A stretch of 64,000 nucleotides of DNA from CAYFPX01 sp964519895. Its GTDB lineage: Bacteria; Myxococcota_A; UBA796; CAJQPC01. The position numbers and the translations under genes are program-made. This document shows, in pieces, positions 48,266-56,401 of this stretch; position 1 is the first letter of the stretch, and each line of letters starts with the position of its first letter. Below the pieces are notes generated by a model. The model was not told the origin of the DNA, did no database searches, and saw only the letters and a program-made list of their open reading frames with translations. The stretch covers positions 1 through 64,000 of the forward strand of contig CAZFLE010000006.1 of the NCBI GenBank assembly GCA_964519895.1. Reading direction: 5' to 3'.

Positions 48266-49282
48266 GTGACCCTGCTCCTGCCGATCCTGCTCATGGCGCC
48301 CGCCTGCCGCGACGCGGTCGAGACCGGGCAGACCTATGGGGACTGGACCGTCGTGCTCGGCGAGCTCGACGCCGGCCTGATCGGGGTCTGGGCCCCCGCC
48401 GACGACGACGTGTGGGCCGTCGGCGCAGATCCCGGCGACGGCCTGGGGGGCTACGTCTACCACTTCGACGGCAGCACCTGGGAGCGCCTGGACACCGGCA
48501 CCACCGGCAACTTCTGGTGGGTGCACGGCGACGGAACGGGACCGGTCTGGATGGTCGGTGAAGGCGGCCTGGTGGTGCGCTGGACCGCAGAGACCGGGCC
48601 GGTGGCGATCCCCGCCCCGGCGGACACCAACCTGTTCGGGGCTTTCGCCCTTGCCGACGACGACGTGTGGGTCTGCGGCGGTGACAACTTCTCCCAGGAC
48701 GCCAAGCAGGTGCTGTGGCACTGGAACGGCTCCAGCTGGGACGACCCCAGCGACGTGGTCGCCCTACGCGACACCGACGCCGTGCTCACCAAGATCTACG
48801 CCCGCAGCCCCACCGACCTGTGGGTGGTCGGCGGGCCCGACGAAGGCCTGCGGTTGGAGGACGGCGCCTGGCGCATGATCGATGTCGCCACGGACCAGCC
48901 CCTGACCTCGGTCTTCGGCAACGACGAGCTGGTCATCGCAGTGGGCGGCGGCAGCCGGGGGCTGGTGGTCGAAGATGACGGCGACGGGTTCCAGGAGTTC
49001 GTCCTGGACGACGCCCAGCCGCTGAACGGCATCGCAGTGGCACCCGACGGCCGCGCGGTCGCCAGCGGCTGGTACGGCAGCCTGCACCTGCGGGACAGCG
49101 ACGGCACCTGGTCGGTGGTCGACGAGATCGAGATCCGCCACCAGGACTTCCACTCCACCTCGGTCACCCCGACCGGCACCGTCTACGTGACCGGTGCGTT
49201 GTTCGGTGTGGCCAACATCTACGACGGCATCCTGGTCCGGGGGCAGCTGCTCCCGGCCGCGAGCGACGGAGACAGCCCATGA
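48266..49282 (+). CDS. Propeller lipoprotein B (second tandem paralogue)
   Basis: The 338-residue protein starts at GTG 48266, VTLLLPILLMAPAC. It aligns throughout with its neighbours: LIGVWAPADDDVWAVGADPGDGLGGY, NFWWVHGDGTGPVWMVGEGG, FGAFALADDDVWVCGG and LWVVGGPDEGL. It is closest to the third copy; the shared block WAPADDDVW has no change. The stop overlaps the start of the third copy (ATGA). The binding partner is unknown. Confidence 0.82.
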   Translation: MTLLLPILLMAPACRDAVETGQTYGDWTVVLGELDAGLIGVWAPADDDVWAVGADPGDGLGGYVYHFDGSTWERLDTGTTGNFWWVHGDGTGPVWMVGEGGLVVRWTAETGPVAIPAPADTNLFGAFALADDDVWVCGGDNFSQDAKQVLWHWNGSSWDDPSDVVALRDTDAVLTKIYARSPTDLWVVGGPDEGLRLEDGAWRMIDVATDQPLTSVFGNDELVIAVGGGSRGLVVEDDGDGFQEFVLDDAQPLNGIAVAPDGRAVASGWYGSLHLRDSDGTWSVVDEIEIRHQDFHSTSVTPTGTVYVTGALFGVANIYDGILVRGQLLPAASDGDSP

Positions 49283-50265
49283 CCCCCTTCCTGATGATGG
49301 CGCTGGCCTGCGTCGAAGGCGTGCAAGAAGGCCAGGACTTCGGCGGCGGCTGGACCGCCGTGATCGGGGGCCTCGACGGCGGCCTCATCGGCACCTGGGC
49401 CCCCGCCGATGACGACGTCTGGACCGTCGGCGCCGACGTCGACGACGGCCTGGGCGCCTATGTCTTCCACTACGACGGGGTCGAGTGGACCCGCCTGGAG
49501 AACGACATCGAGGGCAACCTGTGGTGGGTGCACGGCGACGACTTCGGCAACGTGTGGTTCATCGGCGAAGCCGGCACCATCGCCCGCTACCACCCGGACA
49601 GCGGCTTCGAGAACCTGCCCAGTCCTGGAGAGATCAACCTCTTCGGGGCCATGGCCTTTGCCGAGGACGACGTGTGGGCCTGTGGCGGCAACAACCTGTC
49701 CGTCAGTGAGAAGCAGGTGCTCTGGCACTACGACGGCACCGGCTGGGGCGTGCCGGCGGGCTTCGAGAACACCCGGGACACCGAAGAGGTGCTGACCAAG
49801 ATCTACGGCACCAGCAGCGACGACATGTGGGTGGTCGGCGGCCCCGACCAGGGCCTGCACTTCCAGGACGGCGCCTGGAGCGTCCAGGACGTCGGCACCG
49901 ACCAGTTCCTGACCACCATCCACGGCAACGACGAGCTCCTGATCGCCGCCGGCGGCGAGACCCACGGCGTGCTGGTCGAGAACGACGGCACCGGCTTCAA
50001 GGCCGTCGACATGGGGGAGATCCAGCCCCTGAACGGCGTGGCCGTGCACGCCGACGGCCGGGCCGCCGCCAGCGGCTGGTTCGGCTCCATCCACCTGCGG
50101 GACCGGGACGGCACCTGGGCCCCGGTCGACGAGGTCGAGATCAGGTCCCAGGTCTTCCACTCGGTGGCCGTGAGCCCCGGAGGCGACGTCTACGCGGCGG
50201 GCGCTCTGTTCGGCGTGGTGGACATCTACGACGGCGTGCTGGTCCAAGGGCGACTGCCGGAGTGA
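49279..50265 (+). CDS. Propeller lipoprotein C (third tandem paralogue)
   Basis: The 328-residue protein starts at ATG 49279 overlapping the stop of copy B: MTPFLMMALAC. The same blade pattern is seen: LIGTWAPADDDVWTVGADVDDG, NLWWVHGDDFGNVWFIGEAG, LFGAMAFAEDDVWACGGNNLS and MWVVGGPDQGLHFQDG. Copies B and C diverged after a recent duplication, copy A earlier. The sequence continues to the convergent end of the degraded antitoxin gene. Confidence 0.82.
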   Translation: MTPFLMMALACVEGVQEGQDFGGGWTAVIGGLDGGLIGTWAPADDDVWTVGADVDDGLGAYVFHYDGVEWTRLENDIEGNLWWVHGDDFGNVWFIGEAGTIARYHPDSGFENLPSPGEINLFGAMAFAEDDVWACGGNNLSVSEKQVLWHYDGTGWGVPAGFENTRDTEEVLTKIYGTSSDDMWVVGGPDQGLHFQDGAWSVQDVGTDQFLTTIHGNDELLIAAGGETHGVLVENDGTGFKAVDMGEIQPLNGVAVHADGRAAASGWFGSIHLRDRDGTWAPVDEVEIRSQVFHSVAVSPGGDVYAAGALFGVVDIYDGVLVQGRLPE

Positions 50266-50507
50266 GCTACCAGATGACCTCGACGTCGCAGGCCGCTCAG
50301 GAGCGTCGAACTCCCGGGGTCGGCCAGTACACCTGACGCTCGCTCGGAGCCCCAGCCGGGTACGCGCCGGAGTGGCTCTGGATTCACCGGCACCAGCTTC
50401 ACCACCGGCTTGCCCGCCCGTGCGATCACGATCTCCTCGCCCGCCTCGGCCCGCTTCAGGAGCTCAGAGAGCCGCGTCATGGCCGCCAGGACGTTGAATT
50501 GTGACAT
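50226..50507 (-). CDS. Orphan Phd/YefM-type antitoxin with degraded C-terminus
   Basis: The N-terminus MSQFNVLAAMTRLSELLKRA and EEIVIARAGKPVVKLVPV is a clear Phd/YefM antitoxin. After residue 50 (VPGWGSERASG) it no longer resembles the family and the frame runs into the end of the convergent lipoprotein gene. In another frame, a short reading ends at a TGA near 50298, so a frameshift is likely. No toxin gene is found on either side. Either a pseudogene or an orphan regulator. Confidence 0.55.
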   Translation of the reverse strand: MSQFNVLAAMTRLSELLKRAEAGEEIVIARAGKPVVKLVPVNPEPLRRVPGWGSERASGVLADPGSSTLLSGLRRRGHLVAHSGSRPWTSTPS

Positions 50508-50550
50508 GGGTCCACAGTAGGCCCAGCCGCACCCTGGGTCACCCCCTTGG

Positions 50551-51873
50551 CTAAGGCCCCTGGTCCTCCGGGATCTTGTCCTCTGGCACCAGCGGAATCA
50601 CCCGCTCGATCTCCAGGTTCAGCTCGTCCCACAGCCCGATGATCTCGGGATCCGTGCTGTCGTAGACGTCGTCCTGCTCGAGCGGATCGCTGTCCCGGCG
50701 GTAGAACTCCTTCTCCCCGTACTTCCAGCGGTACTGCAGCTTGGTCAGGCCGACCTGGAGGGACATCATGATGCCCAGCCGGGCGTCGGAGATGGTGTGG
50801 ATCGGCCGCTCGTCGCGAGCCAGACCGACCGGCTCGCCGGTGACCACGCCGGGGATCGGCTCCCCCATGGCCTCGAGGATGGTGGGGGCCAGATCGATGT
50901 GGGTGGTCGGCTCGGACCAGACCCCCGGCGTCAGCCCCTTGGCCCAGAAGAACGCCAAGGCGTCGTTCTCGCCGTAGTGCATCGTGTAGGCGTGGGTGTG
51001 GAGGTCGTGCTCCCAGAACTGCTCGCCGTGATCGGACCAGACCACCACCAGGGTGTCGTCGAGCGCCCCGTGAGCGTCCAGTCCTTCGAACAGGCCCTTG
51101 AAGATGTCGTCGGTGTACCGGACCGTGCCGGTGTAGCGCACGTCGAGGTGGGCCGAGAGCAGCGCCTGCTCTTCTGGGGAGAGGTCTGGCCACATCTTCA
51201 TCACGTCGTAGGTGTCGTCGCGATCCGTCAGGTCCCAGGGGAGCTCCTCGAGCTCGTCGAGACCTTCGAGGTACTCCGGCGGCGGATCGTAGGGCACGTG
51301 GGCGTCGCGGAAGTGGATGTGGAGGAACCAAGGGTCCCCTGAGCGCTCCATGTCATCCAGCAGTTCCAGGCCCATGCCGGCCATCTCTTCGCCCGGAGAG
51401 TAGTGGCCGCCCTTGACCCGGTCGTAGCCCTGGGCCGTGTTCCAGTCCTCGCCGATGTAGCTGTTGGAGCTGGCCAGCCCGGTCTGCCACCCCGCGTCTC
51501 GCAGCCAGACGGGGAGCTGGGGGTGTCCATCGGGCAGGGCCTTGCGTCGGGCCTTGTTCAAGGCCGGGATGAAGGCCATGTCGGTGTTCGAGCGGCCCCC
51601 GAAGACACAGATGGCAGACGGGTAGGTCCAATTCGAGCAGGACCGATGGTCGTCGAGGGGCACGCCCTCGGCCATCAGCTGGTCCAGGAAGGGCGTCAGC
51701 TTGCGGTCGCCGTAGCGCCCGACGTGGTCCTTGCGCAGCGTGTCGATCGACAACATGAGCAGGTTCCGGGGACCCTCTCGTGGGAATTCCAGGAACGAGG
51801 TGACCGGCGGCGGCGGGCCCTTGACGTCGTCGTCGTCGCAGGCCACCAGGCCGATGAGCGCGAAGATCAACAT
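50551..51873 (-). CDS. Sulfatase-superfamily lipoprotein with Thr in the nucleophile position
   Basis: The 440-residue protein starts MLIFALIGLVACDDDD, a lipobox. The alkaline-phosphatase/sulfatase fold shows NLLMLSIDTLRKDHVGRYG (metal Asp-44), DLAPTILEAMG and VVVWSDHGEQFWEHD (metal Asp-His). In sulfatases the nucleophile lies in a C/S-x-P-S-R motif that becomes formylglycine; here it is NWTYPSA with Thr-83 in that place, as in phospho- or glycerophospho-transferases of the LtaS or EptA type. Therefore a phosphoester-directed or altered activity is more likely than sulfate ester hydrolysis. Confidence 0.8.
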   Translation of the reverse strand: MLIFALIGLVACDDDDVKGPPPPVTSFLEFPREGPRNLLMLSIDTLRKDHVGRYGDRKLTPFLDQLMAEGVPLDDHRSCSNWTYPSAICVFGGRSNTDMAFIPALNKARRKALPDGHPQLPVWLRDAGWQTGLASSNSYIGEDWNTAQGYDRVKGGHYSPGEEMAGMGLELLDDMERSGDPWFLHIHFRDAHVPYDPPPEYLEGLDELEELPWDLTDRDDTYDVMKMWPDLSPEEQALLSAHLDVRYTGTVRYTDDIFKGLFEGLDAHGALDDTLVVVWSDHGEQFWEHDLHTHAYTMHYGENDALAFFWAKGLTPGVWSEPTTHIDLAPTILEAMGEPIPGVVTGEPVGLARDERPIHTISDARLGIMMSLQVGLTKLQYRWKYGEKEFYRRDSDPLEQDDVYDSTDPEIIGLWDELNLEIERVIPLVPEDKIPEDQGP

Positions 51874-51988
51874 CGTTCAGGTCTCCGGGACGCTCACAAC
51901 ATGCCCCAGAAGGCAGCGACTCCCAGACCCGCGAAGGGCTGGGAGGTCGTGCGAGATCGTGCGAGAGCACGACTCTGGGCAGGTCGGC
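51874..51988. other. Short spacer, no gene seen
   Basis: About 115 bp between two minus-strand genes. The sequence contains CGAGATCGTGCGAGAGCACGA, with GTGC/GCAC arms, possibly a terminator for the beta-barrel gene. Confidence 0.3.
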
Positions 51989-52489
51989 CTAGAAGTAGTA
52001 CCGCGCGACCAGGCCGGAGTAGTACCGGAACTGGATCAGGCTGTAGTACGACCGGATCACGTTGAAGTTGATGCCGGGCTCGATCTGGATGGCGACCTCG
52101 AGGGGGAAGCTGTTCAGGGCGAGCTGGTAGCCGATGAGGCCGCCGGCGCCGATGGCCAGGTTCCGGTAGTACCCCAGGGTGAAGTCGACGTTGACGCCGA
52201 CACCGAAGTACACGCGCTGCTCGGCGAACCCGAACTCCCAAGGCGGGGTCCAGAAGTCCTTCTCGACGTTGCCGCGAGCGTGGATGGAGAGGCCGTAGTA
52301 GCCAGGACGAATGCCGACGTACGCGGCAGCGCCGCCGTCGCCATCACCGGGCAGGATGTCGAGGGTGCCCCACTTCTTGAGCGTGACGGAGTAGGCGGGG
52401 TAGGTGAGCGCAACACCAACACCCATCTCCTTGTCGGCGACGGGCATGGCCGATGCGGTGTTCATGGCCAGCATGGCAGTAAGCAGCAT
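51989..52489 (-). CDS. Small outer-membrane beta-barrel-like protein
   Basis: ATG 52489 has AGGAGG upstream (9-nt spacing). The 166-residue protein has a signal peptide (MLLTAMLAMNTASAMPV) and then alternating hydrophobic strands (GVGVALTYPAYSVTLKKWG, VYFGVGVNVDFTLGYYRNLAIGAGGLIGYQL). It ends in SGLVARYYF, with the terminal aromatic residue of many outer-membrane barrels. An eight-strand barrel is plausible from its length. No specific family is recognised. Confidence 0.7.
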   Translation of the reverse strand: MLLTAMLAMNTASAMPVADKEMGVGVALTYPAYSVTLKKWGTLDILPGDGDGGAAAYVGIRPGYYGLSIHARGNVEKDFWTPPWEFGFAEQRVYFGVGVNVDFTLGYYRNLAIGAGGLIGYQLALNSFPLEVAIQIEPGINFNVIRSYYSLIQFRYYSGLVARYYF

Positions 52490-52550
52490 CTGAAGAGACC
52501 TCCTAAGGAATCGCCGGGACCGTAACACAGGGGATCGGCTGTGCAAGACA

Positions 52551-52608
52551 TGTCAAGACACTCTCCGGGGAAGCCACTGACGACTCTGTGGGTTGGAAAG
52601 TCTTGACA
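52551..52608. repeat. 9-bp inverted repeat TGTCAAGAC...GTCTTGACA
   Basis: Two perfect arms 40 bp apart lie upstream of the beta-barrel gene. Each contains TTGACA in one orientation. It may be an operator or paired promoters. A second smaller repeat (CCACA/TGTGG) lies at 52612-52628. Confidence 0.4.
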
Positions 52609-52741
52609 CGTCCACAAAAACGCTGTGGTTGCGCCCCCTTAGCCCTCCCACGAGAAATGTAACGGCGCCCGTTTCATCGGTGTCGGGATGCAAAAAGCGC
52701 CGAACGGCGCGTGGATCTCCTGACCGGGGCGAATTCCCCCA

Positions 52742-53434
52742 TCAGCGGCGCCAGACCTGGACCCTGCCGGTCTCGAGATCCTCGTGGGCGATCTCGTCCA
52801 GACCCCGGATCCACCCGAGCTGGGCACGGCCGAAGGGGTGTCCGATGCCCCCCACGTTCATGCACAGGCAGTCTCCGAGCCGCACGAAGCCGAAGGACTC
52901 GTGGATGTGCCCGCACACCAGGATCCCCCCCCGCTGCTCAGCCAGGCCACGGATCCACTCGCTGCCGACATGCTTCTGGGTACGCGGGACCCAGTCCAGC
53001 GGGGTCCGTGCGGGTGGACAGTGGGCCAGGATGATGTCCGACCGCGGGACCTTGGCGATCTGGGGCTCGTCGGGCCACTCATAGGGGAAGCTCTGGGCCG
53101 ACTGGACCGAGCCCCCGATGCCGGCGATGCGGAGCTCCCCGATCTTGTGGCCCTTGCCGTCGATGTTTCCGTCGCCGTCCACATAGGGCAGGTCGTGGTT
53201 GCCGGGGACCCACACCACGGGCACGCCGACCCTGCGCACCCGCTCCAGGACCTTCTTGACGTCGGCGGCATACCGCTCGAGTCGGTCCAGGGTCCGCCGA
53301 CCCTTGCGGCCAGCACAGGCCAGGTCACCCACCATCAGGATGCCGTCGACTCGCTCCCGACGCACGCGGTCCAGCACCCGGCTCAGGTTCTGCCAGTGGC
53401 TGTGTACGTCGCCCAGGATGGCCAGCTTGGTCAT
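52742..53434 (-). CDS. Calcineurin-like metallophosphoesterase, cytoplasmic
   Basis: The 230-residue protein has no signal peptide. Motifs LAILGDVHSHWQN, LMVGDLACAG, WVPGNHDLPY, LAHCPPARTP and VCGHIHESFG fit the calcineurin-like fold with two metals. The start (ATG 53434) overlaps the YdbT stop by 4 nt (ATGA). Substrate not evident; related proteins act on phosphodiesters or nucleotides. Confidence 0.9.
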   Translation of the reverse strand: MTKLAILGDVHSHWQNLSRVLDRVRRERVDGILMVGDLACAGRKGRRTLDRLERYAADVKKVLERVRRVGVPVVWVPGNHDLPYVDGDGNIDGKGHKIGELRIAGIGGSVQSAQSFPYEWPDEPQIAKVPRSDIILAHCPPARTPLDWVPRTQKHVGSEWIRGLAEQRGGILVCGHIHESFGFVRLGDCLCMNVGGIGHPFGRAQLGWIRGLDEIAHEDLETGRVQVWRR

Positions 53435-54876
53435 GGTGTTCCTGGCATGGGCCGCAGCTGCTCCATCAACGCCGCGGCCTCGTTGTACCCGATGTCGGGG
53501 AGGGCCACCTGGGTGCCTGCGACCCGGACCAGCAGCCGACCCAGGCCGTGGCGGCGCATCAACGGACCTTGGACCAGGTGCACGGACTGGACCTTGTCCC
53601 GGGCCAACAGCGACGTGCGCCGCCGCCAGAACCCCCGTCGCGACAGGACCACGTGGTCCGTCACCCGCCAGCCCTGGGCCCGGTGGTCCAGGTACTGGGC
53701 GAACCAGCTCAGGGGCACCAGGATCAGGGCCACGGCTCCCCAGGGCCCCACCGCCAGGATGCTGAACCCGGCCAGCGCGAGCGCCCGGCCGGTCGCCCCA
53801 TAGAGCGATCGCCGCAGCGCCCGGGGGTGGGGGGGGTCCAGGGGGTCCACCCAGGCGTCGATGCCGGCGACCGGGATCGCGACCTGGCTCACCCGGCCCA
53901 GGTCCTCGCGGGGCACCATCGGAATCGACGCTTCGCTGCTCTGGTTCTCGTCGCGCATGGAGCCAAGGCCCGCCGTCTCGACGGACAGGGTGCCGTACCC
54001 GATCAGCCGCCGCAGGACGGGCTCGTCTGCCAGGGTCAGCTGGACCTTTTCTAGAGGGATCCGCGCCCGCCGGCGGGTGAACAGGCCGGACTCGGCTCGC
54101 AACTCGGTCCGGGTTCGGGTCAGCCGGTACTTCCAGTGCCGGGTCAGAGCCACGCTCACCGAGATGCCAAAGGACAGGGCAAAAGCCAGCACCACCAGCG
54201 CGAGCATCACCCCGAAGCCCAGGCCCGAAGCCCGCTCGACGGCCTCTTCGGGCTCCAGAAGCTCCAGGGCCTGGATCGCCACGCCCCCGAGCAGAGCCAC
54301 CGTGCCCACCGTGCGCGAGGTCAGGCCATAGGCGACCAGCTCCGGCACCCCCACCTCGACCACCGGCTCCTCAGAGCGCTTCAAGACCGCTTCGGATTCT
54401 CGGCCGCGGAGCCGGTCCAGCTCGCCCATCAGGACGCCAGCAGCGTCTTCGGACAGGGCACTCAGCATGCCCTCGGTGCGCATCCCGCCCGCTGTCTCCA
54501 GCCGGACCTCGACCAGGCCAAAGGCCCGATGGGCCACGTTGCGGACCAGCTCGGCGTTCTGGATCCGTTCAGGGTCGATCACCCGGACCTGGCGATTGAG
54601 CAGGCCTTGCTTGATCTCCAGCCGGCCGGCGTGCACCCGGTAGCGCAGGGTGGCGAAGTGCACGATCGCGGAGATCACACCCAGGCCGGCGACGCCGGTG
54701 AGGCCCACGCCGACCCCGATCAGGTCTCCCCAGCCGCCGCCTCCGAAGACCGCGAAGAAGATCAACCACCAGAAGCCCTTGATCGCCCGCCAGATCCGAG
54801 GGCCCAGGTTGACCAGCAGCGAGCTCGGGTGCAGCGAAGACCACGGTGTCTCGGCCGCGACGGGGGCGTCAGACAC
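53431..54876 (-). CDS. YdbT-like membrane protein with bacterial PH domains
   Basis: Start GTG 54876 is favoured over 54888 because GAGG lies about 10 nt upstream. The protein, 481 residues, contains three bPH_2-like domains between pairs of membrane helices: FATLRYRVHAGRLEIKQGLLNRQVRVIDPERIQNAELV, HWKYRLTRTRTELRAESGLFTRRRARIPLEKVQ and VTDHVVLSRRGFWRRRTSLLARDKVQSV. This is the YdbT layout. YdbS/YdbT are paired membrane proteins; their role is poorly known. Overlaps the ydbS-like gene slightly. Confidence 0.85.
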   Translation of the reverse strand: MSDAPVAAETPWSSLHPSSLLVNLGPRIWRAIKGFWWLIFFAVFGGGGWGDLIGVGVGLTGVAGLGVISAIVHFATLRYRVHAGRLEIKQGLLNRQVRVIDPERIQNAELVRNVAHRAFGLVEVRLETAGGMRTEGMLSALSEDAAGVLMGELDRLRGRESEAVLKRSEEPVVEVGVPELVAYGLTSRTVGTVALLGGVAIQALELLEPEEAVERASGLGFGVMLALVVLAFALSFGISVSVALTRHWKYRLTRTRTELRAESGLFTRRRARIPLEKVQLTLADEPVLRRLIGYGTLSVETAGLGSMRDENQSSEASIPMVPREDLGRVSQVAIPVAGIDAWVDPLDPPHPRALRRSLYGATGRALALAGFSILAVGPWGAVALILVPLSWFAQYLDHRAQGWRVTDHVVLSRRGFWRRRTSLLARDKVQSVHLVQGPLMRRHGLGRLLVRVAGTQVALPDIGYNEAAALMEQLRPMPGTP

Positions 54877-55348
54877 CGTCGTCGCCACCTCGACGGGCCA
54901 GCTCGTCCCGCAAGGACTCCGCCGTCTGTTCGTCGAGGCCCGGGATCACCGCGTCAGCGCTCATGGTGGACGCGGTGTAGACCAGCAGGCTGGAGAGGCC
55001 GAAGAACCGCTCCAGCGGACCCTGGTGGGTGTCGACGTGCTGGATGCGGTTCAGGGGCACGCTGGTGCGGCGCCGGAACAGCACCCCCCGCTGGAGCAAC
55101 AGGTCGTGGTCCCGGACGCCGTAGCCCAGGTAGCGCCAGGTCAGCCCGGGCCAGGCGATGGCCTGGATGACCAGCAGGGCGGCAGCGGCGAGCACGATGC
55201 CGACCGCGACCCAGGCCGAGAGCTCGGTGGCCACCTTGAGGGCGACCCCGGCCGGGACCACCAGCATCACTGTGGTGAAGCCGCTGCGCAGCACCCCGGC
55301 AAGGCGCCACAGGGTCACGGCGTCGGGGCTGACCTGGGTGAGTTCCAC
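54869..55348 (-). CDS. YdbS-like bacterial PH-domain membrane protein
   Basis: GTG 55348 follows a TAGCTC box (6 nt). The 159-residue protein has two membrane segments (VMLVVPAGVALKVATELSAWVAVGIVLAAAALLVIQAI) and one bPH_2 domain (YLGYGVRDHDLLLQRGVLFRRRTSVPLNRIQHVD). It is the partner of YdbT, encoded immediately downstream. Confidence 0.85.
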   Translation of the reverse strand: MELTQVSPDAVTLWRLAGVLRSGFTTVMLVVPAGVALKVATELSAWVAVGIVLAAAALLVIQAIAWPGLTWRYLGYGVRDHDLLLQRGVLFRRRTSVPLNRIQHVDTHQGPLERFFGLSSLLVYTASTMSADAVIPGLDEQTAESLRDELARRGGDDGV

Positions 55349-55354
55349 AGCCGT

Positions 55355-55360
55355 GAGCTA
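55355..55360 (-). promoter_or_regulatory. Putative leaderless promoter -10 (TAGCTC) of ydbS
   Basis: TAGCTC on the minus strand, 6 nt before GTG 55348, without Shine-Dalgarno. Confidence 0.4.
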
Positions 55361-55451
55361 ACCCCCGGGGGGCCCGGGTCACCCCCCTCAGAGCGGCGAC
55401 GCCGCCTGTGCCAGCTCGCGGCACAGACGGCGTCCGGGTCGGAGTCGCGGC

Positions 55452-56330
55452 CTACTCGGGGCAGGCGGCGTCCATGTAGTCCACGTCCCAGCAGGACCGC
55501 TCGCCCAGGTTGTAGCCGGGGTGGCGGACCTCGCCGCTGCCCTCTTCGGTGACCAGGACCCAGGCGTCCTCGGCGGTGCTCGCGTCGTGGTAGGTCACGG
55601 CGTTGTCGCCCTCGTGGCGCCACCACGCCAGGAGGTCGCCAGAGTGCTCACCGGCGGTGGCGGCGATGCCGAACTCGGCGGTGCCTTCGCCGTCGGCGAT
55701 CCACTCGACCACGCCCTGCAGCTCGCCGGAGCCGTTGTACAGATCCCACCAGCCCAGGTGGCCGGCGGCAGAGACGAAGCCAGCGAACCACACGGCGTCA
55801 TCGAAGCGGCCGTCATCGCTGGTGACGCGCATCTCGGCCAGGTAGCCGACCAGCACGTAGGCCACGTTGAACTCCAGGTCGTAGGCCACGTCGTCGATGA
55901 CCACGCTGTTGGTGGCCTGCCACAGGTTGTCCTCGAGCTGGACGACCTCGCCGTCCGTGGCGACACCGATGGCCGTCGACGGCGGCCCCACGACGGCGGC
56001 GGTCGCGATGCTGGCGCTTCCCACCATCAGGCTGCCGGCGATCACGTTGCCGTAGGAGCTGGCGGGGGGCGCGTTGGGGTCCGGGTCGCCCACCTCGGTC
56101 TCGTTGACCTGCAGGTAGAAAGCGTCCGGCTGGTCGGCCAGGTCGAGCTGCGTACCGGCAGCGGCGTCCATGTAGTCCTGGGCGCCGCTCAAGGCGGCGG
56201 CGCGGTCGATCAGCGCCAGCTCGGCGTCAGCGCCGTAGTCCACCTGGTCGAGGGTCGGGCCGGCGGCGGGCTCGGAGCAGGCCTGGAGAGCAACGAGGGA
56301 GACGACGGACAGGCTGGCGATGCGGTTCAT
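55452..56330 (-). CDS. Lipoprotein, unknown
   Basis: ATG 56330 with GGAG 6 nt upstream. MNRIASLSVVSLVALQAC is a lipoprotein signal. The mature protein of about 275 residues starts with an acidic helix region and then beta-rich sequence (VVQLEDNLWQATNSVVIDDVAYDLEFNV, LGWWDLYNGSGELQGVVEW). I do not recognise a family. A conserved-looking C-terminus with CWDVDYMDAACPE may form a disulfide. Confidence 0.7.
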   Translation of the reverse strand: MNRIASLSVVSLVALQACSEPAAGPTLDQVDYGADAELALIDRAAALSGAQDYMDAAAGTQLDLADQPDAFYLQVNETEVGDPDPNAPPASSYGNVIAGSLMVGSASIATAAVVGPPSTAIGVATDGEVVQLEDNLWQATNSVVIDDVAYDLEFNVAYVLVGYLAEMRVTSDDGRFDDAVWFAGFVSAAGHLGWWDLYNGSGELQGVVEWIADGEGTAEFGIAATAGEHSGDLLAWWRHEGDNAVTYHDASTAEDAWVLVTEEGSGEVRHPGYNLGERSCWDVDYMDAACPE

Positions 56331-56401
56331 GGAGAACTCCGGTGCAAGGGGTTGTTCGCACCGTTGGACCCGGCACCGCGCCGCTGGGCAAAGAGAATTG
56401 T

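Noticed and set aside
41402..51873. FGE domain and sulfatase as an activating pair
   Set aside because: The sulfatase-fold protein has Thr in the position to be modified, so it cannot be an FGE substrate.
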